From Cercophora sp. LCS_1 (Eukaryota; Ascomycota; Sordariomycetes; Sordariales; Lasiosphaeriaceae), in NCBI GenBank assembly GCA_036250225.1, contig JAPZLL010000072.1, positions 1-64,000 on the forward strand: a DNA stretch of 64,000 bases, in the 5' to 3' direction. The notes under the pieces are model-generated. The model ran no database searches, had not been told where the DNA came from, and saw only the letters and a program-made list of their open reading frames with translations. The number at the start of each line of letters is the position of its first letter. Within the stretch, counting starts at the first letter, position 1. A program made the position numbers and the translations under genes. Positions 1 to 9,934 of this stretch are shown piece by piece.

Positions 1-738
1 CGTTCTGCTTGACAGTGTATCACCCCTTCGAGAGTTGTACTAGCCTTCACTCAGTCACCTTGCACCCACCCTACCTAGAGCATTGGACCCTGTCCGCTCA
101 TACGATCTGTCTTTACCAGGCTCACCTCGGTGTACCTGGAGCAGGCCGTAACACACTGGTAGCTATTAATTCAACAGATAGCAATCTCGGCGCCTTCCAA
201 GCACTAGGCCGTTGTTTCCTTTGCTTTTTATAATATTGGTTTCGTCCATATTATACCGGTTATTAGCTAGGATACTTTTTACGGCTGGCGATTTTAATCT
301 TTACCACCAGGCCGTAATGGCCTTTTTATTTACAGCCGTTGCTCGGCTATTATCCATCTTTTTGGCTCTCTAAGCCTGAATTTCTGGATTTCGACAAAAA
401 AAGCCGGCCATCCAGTGCCTACCCAGGTCTTTCATATCCCCCTTTTCTTCCAGGATTTTTACCACCAGAGCTCTGGTCTGGCCATAGGTAGGAGGACTAC
501 CCAGCTCGCCCTGCATTACTATCCAGGAGGCCAAATCTCTTTCCTCGGCCTTGGTAAGCCGTTACTGGAGCTCATAGCTCTCCTGGACCGTCTTATACCC
601 ATTGTATCTATTAACAATAGTCTGGTGTGGGATATAGTATTCACAGGCAACTACACTAGCGTTTTTGCCATTTGCGTACGCGCAAATGGCCTATTGAAGG
701 TCCGCTTCGGTATAGTTGTAATTGGGCGATTGGCCCAT
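1..738 (-). mobile_element. Degenerate Fot1/pogo-type (Tc1-mariner superfamily) transposase, cut by the window start
   Basis: Read on the minus strand from an ATG at 738, one frame carries the N-terminal half of a Fot1/Pot-like DDE transposase. It has the opening NYTEADLQ block with AICAYANGK, a helix-turn-helix region (CEYYIPHQTIVNRY), the QRLTKAEERDLASWI stretch (its first residues broken by a stop), and the second DNA-binding block with GRHWMAGFFCRNPEI. The first catalytic aspartate motif NMDET sits near 242-253. At least seven stop codons interrupt this frame, mostly where Gln, Arg or Trp codons are expected. That is the C-to-T or G-to-A signature of repeat-induced point mutation. Similarity fades left of about position 165, and the second and third catalytic acidic residues lie outside the window or are lost. 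Upstream sequence to about 860 may belong to the element, but its terminal repeat could not be paired because the other end is missing. Seen: the motifs and stops. Inferred: RIP as the cause. The copy is not functional. Confidence 0.85.
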
Positions 739-991
739 CTTTTGCAAGTTGTGGGAGGAAAAATGATCAAGGTTTGGAAAATTTGTAGCGAAAAAAGAAA
801 AATAGGGGGCCCGGGCCGAAACCTTCACGATATCCGGGGGTGCCGATAAGGGGGTGCTTTATCTTAAATGTTCATTATTGCAGCCCGTAGCTCAAAAGAA
901 ATCGTCCCGATTGACCGTATCAACCCAACAAAAAAGAAAAAGAAAAGCAGAAAAAAAAACAAAGCGCCCTTGACCCTCCTGGATCTCCTCC

Positions 992-1958
992 TTAGCCATC
1001 CACCCGTGCCCTCTTATTCGGACTGTTCTGGTTCTGCCCCTCAGTCGAGAACTCGATGACGCGACGAATCATCTTCGCAATTGCCTTGGAAACAGCAGGT
1101 GGTTGCGCCGCGAGTACATCCCTAGTCTGCATCTCAGGTGGGCCGTAAAACAGGAAGTCGTCCTGGAATCCCTGTATTCTTGCCAGTTCCTGGACGGTGA
1201 GTAGGTCGCCTCTTCCTAACGTGTTTAAACTGTGTCAGCAGTCTCTTCAGCATTCGGTGAGGTTTATGGTAGTGAGACTAACCTTTATGAACAAGTGACT
1301 TGGCGCTATGTGCGGAGAGATGTACGGCGTCTGAACTCTCAATATCAACAACTACGCGGTCTTCTTGATCCACTGGGGCTGCTTTTCCCGTGTCGTGGTT
1401 GTAGACTTTTGTGCCGTTACCGGTTGAGCACATCGCCATGGCCTCATCATGACCAGCCAGGTAGGCAAGGTTAGAGTTGTCGATCTCAAGGTCCTTGAGA
1501 AGTTCGTGGAGCGTAAGGGAGCTGGACCCGGCGTTCAAGCCCACCGTGCCCAGCCCAGGGTACCGCGTTGAAGATGATACCAAGACCAGGATCTGGCGAT
1601 CCTGGTAAATGCCGTGGTTTTTGAGTGTGACAAAGTGCAGCGAGATCGATTGCTCCATATCTTCCAAGAGATCGAGCATGTGATGTAAAAGCTTGCTGCG
1701 CGTCTCGTTATGCAAGACAGCGATGGGCATTTGCAACACTGTGAAATGGGGCTTCAAAGGAGACTCGATGACCGAGCTCACATCCTCCATCAACTTCAAA
1801 AAGTCTTGGGAGGGTGGCATCCTCTGGTTGGATGTGCTGAGTCGGAATTCCGAATTCTCAAAGGCAAAGTTGGCTATGAGTGGGTGGCCATCGGGCGGCA
1901 TCTTGGGAAGAACAAGATCTTCTAGTTCAGCATTTTGGCTGATATTCCGGCCAAACAC
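992..1958 (-). pseudogene. C5-cytosine DNA methyltransferase-like fragment (C-terminal half)
   Basis: Two minus-strand segments, 1958 to about 1283/1300 and 1229 to 992, read like the second half of a C5-MTase. The first has an MPPSQDF block where the PCQ motif belongs, then KPHFTVLQMPIAVLH (the ENV-type motif) and LKNHGIYQDRQILVLVSS (motif VIII, Q-x-R). The second has DLLTVQELARIQGFQDDF (motif IX) and AAQPPAVSKAIAKMIRRVI (motif X), ending at TAA 992-994. An intron joins them, with acceptor ACAG and a CTGAC branch. The good donor GTTAGT (1282) leaves the frame off by one, whereas a weak donor GTCACT (1299) keeps it open. No motif I (FxGxGG) is visible upstream, where the frame meets a TGA near 1985, and there is no in-frame ATG. 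The catalytic Cys position appears to be Ser. It is therefore a 5'-truncated relic or a divergent inactive paralogue of RID/Masc1- or Dim-2-type enzymes. Confidence 0.6.
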
Positions 1959-1974
1959 CTCGCATGTTGGGTTC

Positions 1975-3490
1975 CGTACCTGTCAACTGTCAGCTGTCCA
2001 TCCGCTAGGGTGGTGGTACGGCGATGTGACATTTTCTTGCGTGGAGTTGTTTACGTGGTGATGTCGTTTGGTTTGTTGTCGTTGCTGGCGACGGTGTTGC
2101 TGTGGTGGGAAGTCGAATGAGTGGCCAGCGAAAACGAAATGGCTGGCGCCTTTTTTTGTGGTTGTAAGAGGAAAGGAAAGGAAAATTTTGCGCTCGAGGA
2201 AGGAAAGCTAAATATTTATAGACGAGCGTCTTGGCCGTAAAGGTTCTCGTTTCTGGCTCACCTGATGCGTTAGACCGTTCAAAAAGACGTCAAAAGTTTA
2301 ATCTGAACTCTTGTGAGTCATATCCTATTTCGCTGGTGGGTCCCAATCTGCCATCTCAAGGGCATTGCTCCAAGATTGTTGAGCAAGTTGCAACCACTAA
2401 ACGAGCCTTGTTTACTTGGCTGAGATTTGAGGTTAACCCTCATCGCCATCCCCTCATTGACTTCTTGGCAGGCTCGGTAGCGAAAGACTGCAAATAACCG
2501 TTGGGAGGTGATGCTCCAGCTGGCATTTTTTGTCTGGGCAGGCAGGGTTGTAAGCCTTGCAGTGCTAACAGCTAACTTCCTCGTCTTCAAACACAACTCT
2601 TCTTGGTTCGAAGTGTTGAGCATTTCCTACTAGATACACCCCCAAATCGGGCCCAATTTCCGTTCTCAATTCTCGATTCCGGCGGAGCTACCCGTCCACA
2701 AGTCACTAAGGTAGCCAGAGGTGGCAGCCCCGTCTATGTGTTCCCTGGCCCCTTCCGGGACAAAAGGTCCGGACGGTCTCCTCAAGCTTACCTGCAATCG
2801 GGGACGATAAAATCTCTGCCATTTCGCCTTCCAAAATCAGCAAAAGTCGACCGCCTCGCAGGACTGAAACACTTTCGGTTATCCGACGCGCACACGCTTC
2901 ACGCCACCAACAGCGCCGTGGCGACTTTGCTATCTCGGCTGCGGCGGCATGCGAGCCAGTGTCGCACAAAACTGCGGATCAGCAACCCCCCGGCCGCGAT
3001 GGTTGGCTTACACGAAGGAAAGGCGTCCGGCTCACGTCGCGGTTGGCCAGGCTGAAGAATGCGGCGTGCGCGTCGGCCTCGGCGACCGAGAACACAACAG
3101 GCGAGATTGGCTGGCGTCGCGCCGACTTTGCTCGAAGAGTTGGTGCACTTCACCACCCCCGCTTATTGTTGTGGTTTTCGTTGACTCGTTTTGCTCGACG
3201 CCGCTGGACCCCCTGCAAGCGACTGGGTGGTAATAGCCCGCCAGCCGCAGCCTGACATTGCCAAGGAGTGACAACCAGAGAGACTTAAAGCCCTGAAGTG
3301 CAATGTTTACCCCAACCCCAGGGCCTGGTTTCCGACGCGTGAGGAGACGCGATACTGACGAGCACTTCATAACAGTGTCACACCCCCCGCGGATCGGTCC
3401 CCAGCAAGACCACCGTGACTTTCTTTTTCACATACCTCGACGACAATCCGACGACCTCTAGGTACGAACCGGCGCATCGTCAGTGCTGCG
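1975..3490. other. Intergenic, 1.5 kb, no gene recognised
   Basis: Only short overlapping frames with no family resemblance or splice structure are seen. The left part is A/T-richer, and the right part is GC-rich and is presumably the promoter and 5' UTR of the gene starting at 3491. A small open frame for the residues MSHRRTTTLADGQLTV starts near 2031 on the minus strand. It may be a leftover 5' exon of the methyltransferase-like relic, but no donor site links it. Confidence 0.5.
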
Positions 3491-5482
3491 ATGGAGACAC
3501 CATCTGATCCTCATCAGACCGCGCGTGTTCGGCAAGTCTACTTCAAAGCCGTGGCCGACATTGCCCACCACAAATCCATCTGTTTGCTTCATGAAGAGAA
3601 GAAGCAAAGAGAGACAAAGCTCTTTATCTCCAAGACTCTGGCAGCACGCGCAGACCAGAAGCTCAAGCTCACCGGCGAGATAGCCCTAGCCGATGAGGCT
3701 CTCGAAAGGCTCGAACTTGAACTGGCCGCCGCCCGTGAGAAGAAGAGAAAGCTCACCGAGGATCTCGACGCGTTCAAGACATTGGAGGAGCATGACGCCC
3801 AGGAGATCAAGCAGAAGGAGGAGGAAAGGGAGAAATTTTTGGCCTACCTAACGGAGCAGCATGTCGACTATGTAGCGTACCGGTACTTCAAGATTGGGAA
3901 ACCCGACCAACTGGTTCCTCCTATGATTTCTCCTCCGTCGCCCGGCGCCCATACGGCTAGCGAGCCTGAGCAAGCCAACGCTCCTGACAATGGGGATCAA
4001 GAACATGGCTGTCTACAGATGAGCCAACATCCTCGTGCCGGCGAGGGGCCAACGACGGGCACAGGGCTCGACCGAAGACAGAAACGGGCGGCGAGGGATA
4101 GCGATGGGCCTGGGCCTGGGAGCGCGCGAGCTCGCAAGCGGGCGAGGCCCCCTATTGAGCACGACGTACACGTCACGGAGACTATCTCCTTCGACGAGGT
4201 GTTCCAAGGCGGCTCTCCCAGCAATAGGTTTGAGATTGTCAAATACCCGGCCCCGCCCCGACTCGGTGCCTGGTACATCCTGCACTGCAAGGAGCATAAC
4301 CTCTGCTTCGGGGGTAACGGCAAGCAAGCCATCCCGGCAGCTGCCAAGCATCTCGGGTCAAATGATCACGGAGGTACTGGCGGCCCCGCCCAACACCACC
4401 TGGCCATCAAAAAGTTTGGCTACCGGGTCCACGATTGCGACGGCGATAGGGCAGAACAGAACAACAGCATGGTCAAGAGAGCAAGCCGTGTCACGGCCAT
4501 CCTGGGAGGCGGCGACCTGATTCTCAATCCCACAGCGGGCGAGCCATACATCGCCACCCACTCAGGCTCCCGCTGGGTGGTCATGGTGCTACCGACAGAC
4601 GATTTTGCACAGGTCGGTCTGAAGGGAACCTTTGACGCCTGTCGGCTGTCAAAGAAGATCCCCAAATGTTACAAGAGACGGCCCGACGATGGCCGCTTAG
4701 AGTGGGCCGAGGGATACGGGGACCACGGACCCAGGGTGCAAGATCGCCGCTTCCCCGTCCGGTACTTCAGCAAGCACGGGGAGGTGGAATGGATTTCGGT
4801 CGAGGCCTTGAAGAGTATCGATCTTGAAGACGCAGACAATCTTGTTGGAATTTGCGGTGTTGACGTCGCCCGCGACTTCTACGCAAACATAGAGAACTAC
4901 AAGCGTCTGGCAGCGGAGCCTGACGTGGGAAGCGATGGTCAGTGCTGGTTTTTATCTCTCCTACTACCCCCAGTCTTAAACGAGAAGGGAGCTGACAGAA
5001 CCTCGATGCCAGGCTCGTCGGGTCAGGGAAGGCTCGCGTACACCTGCGATGACAGCGACCCGGACGACGACAGCAATGATCCCACATTTGACACGGAAAA
5101 CTCGGGCATTTTCGGCACGAGATTTTCTGGTGACAGAGCAAGCTCCTACCAGCCACATGGGCTCCCTTCCGAAGATTCCACCCCAAGCTCACGGCCCATG
5201 GTCTCCTTGCGGCGAACTCCCGGAGAGTCGGAGCAGGAGCGCAGGCTCTACGCGTTATTCGGTGGGGAGAGGCCCGAGGTTTTGACGCAACAGGTCACGT
5301 CGCAGTCCCCTCTGAAGTTTGCCCTGGCACCGTCCCAGCCATCACTCGACCAGTCTGCGGCTAGTGCTAAGAACAATGGCTCCGCGCCGGAAGCTGCCAT
5401 GACACCACCCTTCGCAAGCAATGTAGCCCCTGGTCTGGGGCAGAGAAGCGGCATGTCTGGGGCAGAGCAGCGGCATGTCTGA
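3491..5482 (+). CDS. Hypothetical coiled-coil protein with a Cys/His cluster, 663 aa
   Basis: This is a single open frame without a convincing intron. Residues about 30-130 are rich in Glu, Lys, Leu and Ala in heptad-like order (EKKQRETKLF, LEELELEL-type runs) and should form a long coiled coil. Residues about 135-215 are low-complexity and end in a basic patch (RARKRARPP), a possible nuclear localisation signal. A compact middle domain (about 225-480) contains WYILHCKEHNLCFGGNGKQ, then AAAKHLGSNDH. The spacing of its Cys and His residues recalls a BED- or C2H2-like zinc site. It is followed by WVVMVLPTDDF and RYFSKHGEVEWISVEAL blocks. The C-terminal 180 residues look disordered (Ser, Asp and Pro rich) and finish in a duplicated 22-base coding repeat. 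I do not recognise the family. The architecture suggests a nuclear protein, but the function is unknown. Confidence 0.8.
   Translation: METPSDPHQTARVRQVYFKAVADIAHHKSICLLHEEKKQRETKLFISKTLAARADQKLKLTGEIALADEALERLELELAAAREKKRKLTEDLDAFKTLEEHDAQEIKQKEEEREKFLAYLTEQHVDYVAYRYFKIGKPDQLVPPMISPPSPGAHTASEPEQANAPDNGDQEHGCLQMSQHPRAGEGPTTGTGLDRRQKRAARDSDGPGPGSARARKRARPPIEHDVHVTETISFDEVFQGGSPSNRFEIVKYPAPPRLGAWYILHCKEHNLCFGGNGKQAIPAAAKHLGSNDHGGTGGPAQHHLAIKKFGYRVHDCDGDRAEQNNSMVKRASRVTAILGGGDLILNPTAGEPYIATHSGSRWVVMVLPTDDFAQVGLKGTFDACRLSKKIPKCYKRRPDDGRLEWAEGYGDHGPRVQDRRFPVRYFSKHGEVEWISVEALKSIDLEDADNLVGICGVDVARDFYANIENYKRLAAEPDVGSDGQCWFLSLLLPPVLNEKGADRTSMPGSSGQGRLAYTCDDSDPDDDSNDPTFDTENSGIFGTRFSGDRASSYQPHGLPSEDSTPSSRPMVSLRRTPGESEQERRLYALFGGERPEVLTQQVTSQSPLKFALAPSQPSLDQSAASAKNNGSAPEAAMTPPFASNVAPGLGQRSGMSGAEQRHV
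5437..5480 (+). repeat. 22-base tandem duplication at the 3' end of the coding region
   Basis: The unit GGGGCAGAGAAGCGGCATGTCT is present twice in direct tandem, with one substitution (GAG AAG versus GAG CAG). It ends at the stop codon TGA. Because 22 is not a multiple of three, gain or loss of a unit shifts the frame and changes the C-terminal residues of the 663-aa protein. This looks like a recent slippage or duplication. Confidence 0.85.
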
Positions 5483-5838
5483 GACGGGCGAACTCGCGGG
5501 GTCAATGTCAACTCGGGAGGAACTGAACTGCCCCAGTGGACTCACACAGTTCCGATTGTCATAATAAGGGAAAATCATGGGTTGGGAGCGCCCGGAGATA
5601 TGCAAGTTCAGAACTGCGTTGATATGGGGCTCAATCCCGGGTCTTGAGGTGTCGCTGGGAGACACTGGTTTTCGTACTTTTTTTTGCTGTATTGGTCGTT
5701 TTGCTTGCTTCTGTTCGTCCAGGGGGGTTGGTGCAATTTCCACTGCAGTCAGCAAGATTCCCCTGGAAAGTTTGAGCTGGAAACTCATCCCGTTCCTCCT
5801 GCTGCAGGCGCTGAGGGTCATCGTTTGGGTCCTTTTTT

Positions 5839-6370
5839 GTGGGATCTCGTGAGAGCGTAGCTAACTTTTGGGCCGTGGTGGCCACGGCCGAGGCGGCGAT
5901 TTCTCAGATTGAAGATGTTTCGGGCCGGTCTGAAGCTGTGGTTCATTTGTTCCGACTGCTGGCACATGCTGTCAAAGACGAGGCCGCGGACTCGATAGCA
6001 CGGCCGTTTCTCCGCGATTGGGATGCACTGGAATCTGGCGGATGGTTTCGGTACCGGAAAAGTAAAAGAATGCGGAGTCTAGCCCTATTGTTTTGGTCTG
6101 ACCCGACGGCTAAGTGCGGAGAGCTTTTGACCATCAATGCCGGGCTTCGTCTAGCGACGACTCATGACAAACGGATATGTCTTGTGCCGAGCACCTGTCA
6201 TGTCGGCGACCACATCGTGCTGTTGCATGGGGCGAGGTTTCCGACGGTTGTCCGCGACGGAGAGAGATGGGGAATGAGCGGACCATTGTTGGGCCTTGTT
6301 ATTTTGCGAAGGAGGAAATGGTATCCATCCGGGAGACATAGAATACCTGTGAGGCACGAGAAACGGCTTT
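5839..6370 (+). pseudogene. HET-domain protein C-terminal relic
   Basis: The frame reads ANFWAVVATAEAAISQIEDV and later GLRLATTHDKRICLVPSTC followed by HVGDHIVLLHGARFPTVVR. That second block resembles the C-terminal module of heterokaryon-incompatibility (HET) proteins, where a 'display name of the protein as allowed to read' block (R-x-F-x-T then GD-x-V-x-x-L-x-G-x-x-x-P-x-V-L-R) precedes a VGPCYVHG.M.GE ending. Here the expected ending appears as TIVGPCYFAKEEMVS in a different frame about 30 bases later, so a frameshift near 6258-6270 separates them. There is no ATG at the frame start (GTG at 5839), and no HET signature domain was found upstream to 5490. I infer a 5'-truncated, frameshifted remnant. 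The family assignment rests on the short motif blocks only. Confidence 0.5.
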
Positions 6371-6393
6371 CGCTTGATCATTCGCAGTCGTGA

Positions 6394-7127
6394 TAGCCTG
6401 CCCAACCCGGACAAGCTCTCCAGGCGTCGACTGATGTCTGAGAGAACGGAGGGCACCCTTCCATTTGAGATCGGCGCCCCAAACTTGTAAAATGGCGCGC
6501 CGGTCAAATGGTTCACCGGGTCTTGGCACGCAAGTCTGTCTCATGTCAGTCGGCGGCATTTGCCATGAGGCTCATCATGGCCACCACCTGTTCAGATATC
6601 TGTGACTAAAGTCCCAAGGCTCAGCCTCTCAGGGATCCACTGCAATTTGACAGATTCGGAGTTGCGGGGGAATCCGCTGACCAAAGAGCTTGGCAAGTGC
6701 CACCCGAAACGCCACGAAAGAAATAAGAGACGCCTGTCAGGCTCTGCTGGGTTTCGTTCTGCACCATGTGTCCCCGAATTGCCGGATAGGGCTTGGATGT
6801 GCAAACGTCAGAGGGAGAGAGTCATCACCCGACAAATTTCCGCCATTGTGGGCAGGGGAACTTTCATGATCTCGGTTGACCGCCTCATCAACGGGGGTGG
6901 TCTGCTGCCTTCCCCGGCCCCGACACCCTGGATTCGGCGTCCTGCATGGCGTTTCCCAAGCCCTTGGCAAGCATCAACCCCTCAACGGAGCAGTCTCCGC
7001 TCAAAACCCCTCGACTTCCCATCCCTCAAAGTGACTCCAGTTCAAACCCTCGGGCACCTGACGTCACTCACCGCGACCCACCCCTCCACACTGTCTCGCC
7101 TCTCATGGGTATCCGTCCATCTTCAAG
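6394..7127. other. Intergenic, 0.7 kb, promoter side of the first PTH11-like gene
   Basis: No gene was recognised. The last 200 bases are C-rich and pyrimidine-rich, as is usual for 5' untranslated regions of filamentous fungi. The open frame across 6602-7144 has no family resemblance and proline/serine-heavy composition caused by C-richness. Confidence 0.5.
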
Positions 7128-8285
7128 ATGGTTGTCGGGGGTGAAGCGCCCGTGGACACATCAGCTGGTCACAGGACCCTCGCCGTCCTTCTTCCGCTTT
7201 TCTGCCTCGCCTTGGCGTCATATACCGTTCGCATCTGGACCCGGATTCGACCGAAGCCTCGACTCGCTGCCGCTGATTATACGCTGACCGTTGCGATCGT
7301 ACGTATCGCCGAAGCCTGATTGATCTACAGACAAGCCAACTTGACAATCTGAACTCATATTAGGTCGCTGAATCCGCGTCCATCATCCTGACCATTGTCG
7401 CCGTCTCGCATGGCTTTGGCTATCCCCTCAACCTTCTCGCCCCGGACCAGATCGAAGTAATCGGGTACTCCACGTTCTCCGCCTTCACCATTGCGATCTG
7501 GGCTTCTACATTTGCCCGGATCTCGATCCTGTGTTTGCTACTGCAAATCGCGCAGGAAAGAGGATGGAGATGGACGCTTTGGTCCGCCGTTGCGCTGCAG
7601 GGAGCATCGCTCGCGGCGTGCAACATCTCGCAGCTTTTGCAGTGCCGGCCGATTCGCTCCATGTGGTCGAACGTTCCCGAGAAGCAATGCGTGCCGACGG
7701 AACATATCTGGATTGTCGCTTGGGTGTTTAGTGGTGAGTACCCAGTCTATGCCGATGCCCCCAGTTCCTCCACCGAGGGACACGGCTGATCGTGGCTCCT
7801 TGCGGGGATAGGCATCGCCATGGTCAGCGACTTACTCTGCGCCGTCCTCCCGTCGTTGCTTATCTGGCGCCTGAGTCGCCCAGTTGCAGAAAAGCTGCTG
7901 CTCTCGGTGTTGATGGGACTGTGTCTGGTTGCTACCCTTGCTGGCATGTTCAAGGTTCTTGCCCTGAAATCATATGATCCTACCTCGGAGAATGTCGTCA
8001 GGGACATGATGTCTGCTTACATGTGGTATGTCCCCGATAGCCTTGACTCTCAAAACAGGGTGACCGCTCATCACGCCTTTGACCAGGATCCGAATCGAGG
8101 AGCTCGTCCTCATCATTGCGGCTTGTGCGCCACTTCTCAAGCGACCCATTGAGAGTCTGTTGCAACATGGACTGCCAGTGCCGTGGTTTCGCTCGAGGGA
8201 AAAGACCCTCGAGTCGATCGAAACGCTTCCGTCTCCTGGTGGTAGGGCAGTCTATTTCAGCAGCTCTGATAGGGAGGCGGCATGA
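7128..8285 (+). CDS. PTH11-like integral membrane protein (fungal rhodopsin-fold receptor), 317 aa
   Basis: There are four exons: 7128-7298, 7364-7733, 7812-8025 and 8087-8285. Donors are GTACGT, GTGAGT and GTATGT, all phases agree, and the total is 318 codons. The product has about seven hydrophobic helices. They begin with TLAVLLPLFCLALASYTV and include SIILTIVAVSHGFGYPLNLL, FTIAIWASTFARISILCLLLQ, LWSAVALQGASLAACNISQL, EHIWIVAWVFSGIAMVSDLL and LLLSVLMGLCLVATLAGMFK. Landmarks typical of the fungal rhodopsin-domain (PTH11/SAT4-like) family are the RIWTR positive patch after helix 1, HGFGYPLNLL, the CRP-x-x-x-W loop with CVPTEH, and a late EELVLIIAACAPLLKRPIE segment. It lacks the CFEM Cys domain of Pth11 itself. 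It is expected to sit in the plasma membrane as an orphan sensor. The neighbouring convergent gene is a second member. Confidence 0.88.
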
Positions 8286-8728
8286 GCGGCGCAGAGGAGG
8301 TGATGAGGGCACGTTCCAGAGGGTTGAGCGGCAATTGTCTCGTTGGAAATTCCACGAAAGCCATGCAGAGTTCGCATGCCCCTTGGACCCCAAAGCCCCT
8401 GGAGGATCAATTGGTTTGCGCATGCATCTGGTGGTGTCAGCGAGCTCAGGCGTTGAAACTTTTCCTGAAACCAGCTCTCAGGCCCCCCCCCATCGACGTG
8501 CCCCAATCATACACGGACTCTCCACACCACCATGTTTGATCATGAGCTCCTTTGGGGGCCACCTCACCAACGCAAAAACTGTGCGTTGCTGAATTGAAAG
8601 GTTCAAATGGATTCATGTACAAATCATCAAGTCATAATATACATACAGCAAAAAGCTTAAAAAAATACAACCATCTCGGTGAATCAACCGCGACAGCAAA
8701 AAAAGGGGGTATCACTTTGTCGCACGCC
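8286..8728. other. Convergent 3' intergenic, 0.44 kb
   Basis: This lies between the stop codons of two convergent PTH11-like genes. It holds an A/T-rich tract around 8630-8710 containing AATATACATA and an AAAAAAG run, plausible as cleavage and polyadenylation signals for both genes. There are no other features. Confidence 0.5.
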
Positions 8729-9934
8729 TCAAACCCAATCGTTGCGAGTCCCATACTTTTTTGGACTGTGATCAGCACCAGCGTGATAGTGTTGATGATG
8801 CTCATCTTCCTCCCAAGTAGAGATGTGCTGCAGTTGTGGCTTGGATGATACCGACAAGTTTCGCGCGCCCGGTGATTTGGGCGAGCTCAGGCCGGATGAG
8901 CCCTTGGATGAGCCCTTTTGCGTGCTGCGCTTGGCTTTGATGAAGAGAACGCGGAAGTTGGGGATTGCCTGGGCAATGATGGTGACGGCGGGTTCGAGGA
9001 AGTTGAAGATTGAGATGAAGAGGAGGAATTCTGCGACTGTCAGTCCTGCATACGGCGAGGAGGCATAAAAGCAAAGAACAGGAAGTGTAAGTAATGATGA
9101 CGTGGGATGTGACATACCAAAGTCGTTATCACCTTGCACAAGCTGCAAGAACACCCGGAGGACAACAACCACGCCGGTCAATGCGCCGAGACTCATCGCT
9201 ACACCCAGACCGATTTTTTCCCGTTTCTTGAGGAGGAGGTCCCGGATGACAAGCCAAGGGAAGAGAGCCAGAACAACATCGACCACACCGCCGTAGACTG
9301 CGTCATGTCAGTTACGCGCCCTTCCTGAAGAAGATGAGAGAGGTGCATACCCATCGTCGTACCACCCAGATACTTGAGCGTATCCAAGCTATAACACATG
9401 TCGGTCACCGGTCGAAACTTTCGCCTGGGATCAACGCAGGCGGGCACCCAAGTCGCCAGGTTGCCCGGGATGAGAACAAGCGTCGCAGTGACGATGATGA
9501 ACCAGAGAAAGTAGATCTGCATGCGGTGGCGCGCTATCCTGGTGAGCGTGATGGCGAATGCGACCTTGGACCAACTCGTCGCCATCATGAGAAGGGAGAT
9601 GGTCGTGTTTTGAAGACGGAAGAAGGCGCGCTTGTCCTCGCTTGTGGCGGAGCCGACGGTGATGGCGCCGCTGGTGAGTGCGCCGGCTACTAGGAGGAGA
9701 AGCTGGGTCGATCGATATTAGCCTGAATTTCTGTTGAGGGACGTGGTGTGGACGACATACCCAAGACAGCGTGAGCACAAAGTCGTCCCACCACAGTTTG
9801 GAGACATGGTGGCGACACCAGAGACGGACAGAGAGAAAAACCGCTGAGCTGGTGATGAGGATCCAAACGGCAATGTTTGTTCGGTCAGCCCAGCGGTTTT
9901 CGTTTGGGACGCCTCCATTTCTGCTGTTGTTCAT
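8729..9934 (-). CDS. PTH11-like integral membrane protein, second copy, 340 aa
   Basis: Exons on the minus strand are 9934-9761, 9702-9351, 9297-9118 and 9045-8729, totalling 341 codons with consistent phases (0, 1, 1). The first intron uses the acceptor CCCAG before CTTCTCCTCC, giving the family-typical WWDDFVLTLSW then LLLLVAGAL. The start chosen is the first ATG (9932-9934); the frame upstream has only TTG. Seven hydrophobic segments are visible, including IAVWILITSSAVFLSVRLWC, the TLTRIARHRMQIYFLWFII region, VVDVVLALFPWLVIRDLLLK and SLGALTGVVVVLRVFLQLV. Diagnostic family features are the R-LWCR-HHVSKLWWDD patch and the DVVLALFPW-I-LLKKREKIGLGVAMSLG helix-6 block. The tail is Ser/Lys rich and cytoplasmic, ending with several His residues. 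Sequence differs enough from the neighbour at 7128 that a recent tandem duplication is unlikely. Confidence 0.88.

Noticed and set aside
4938..4975. Possible intron (GTCAGT to CCCCAG) inside the 663-aa gene.
   Set aside because: At 38 bases it is shorter than the other introns here, and removing it would shift the frame away from the long continuing ORF.
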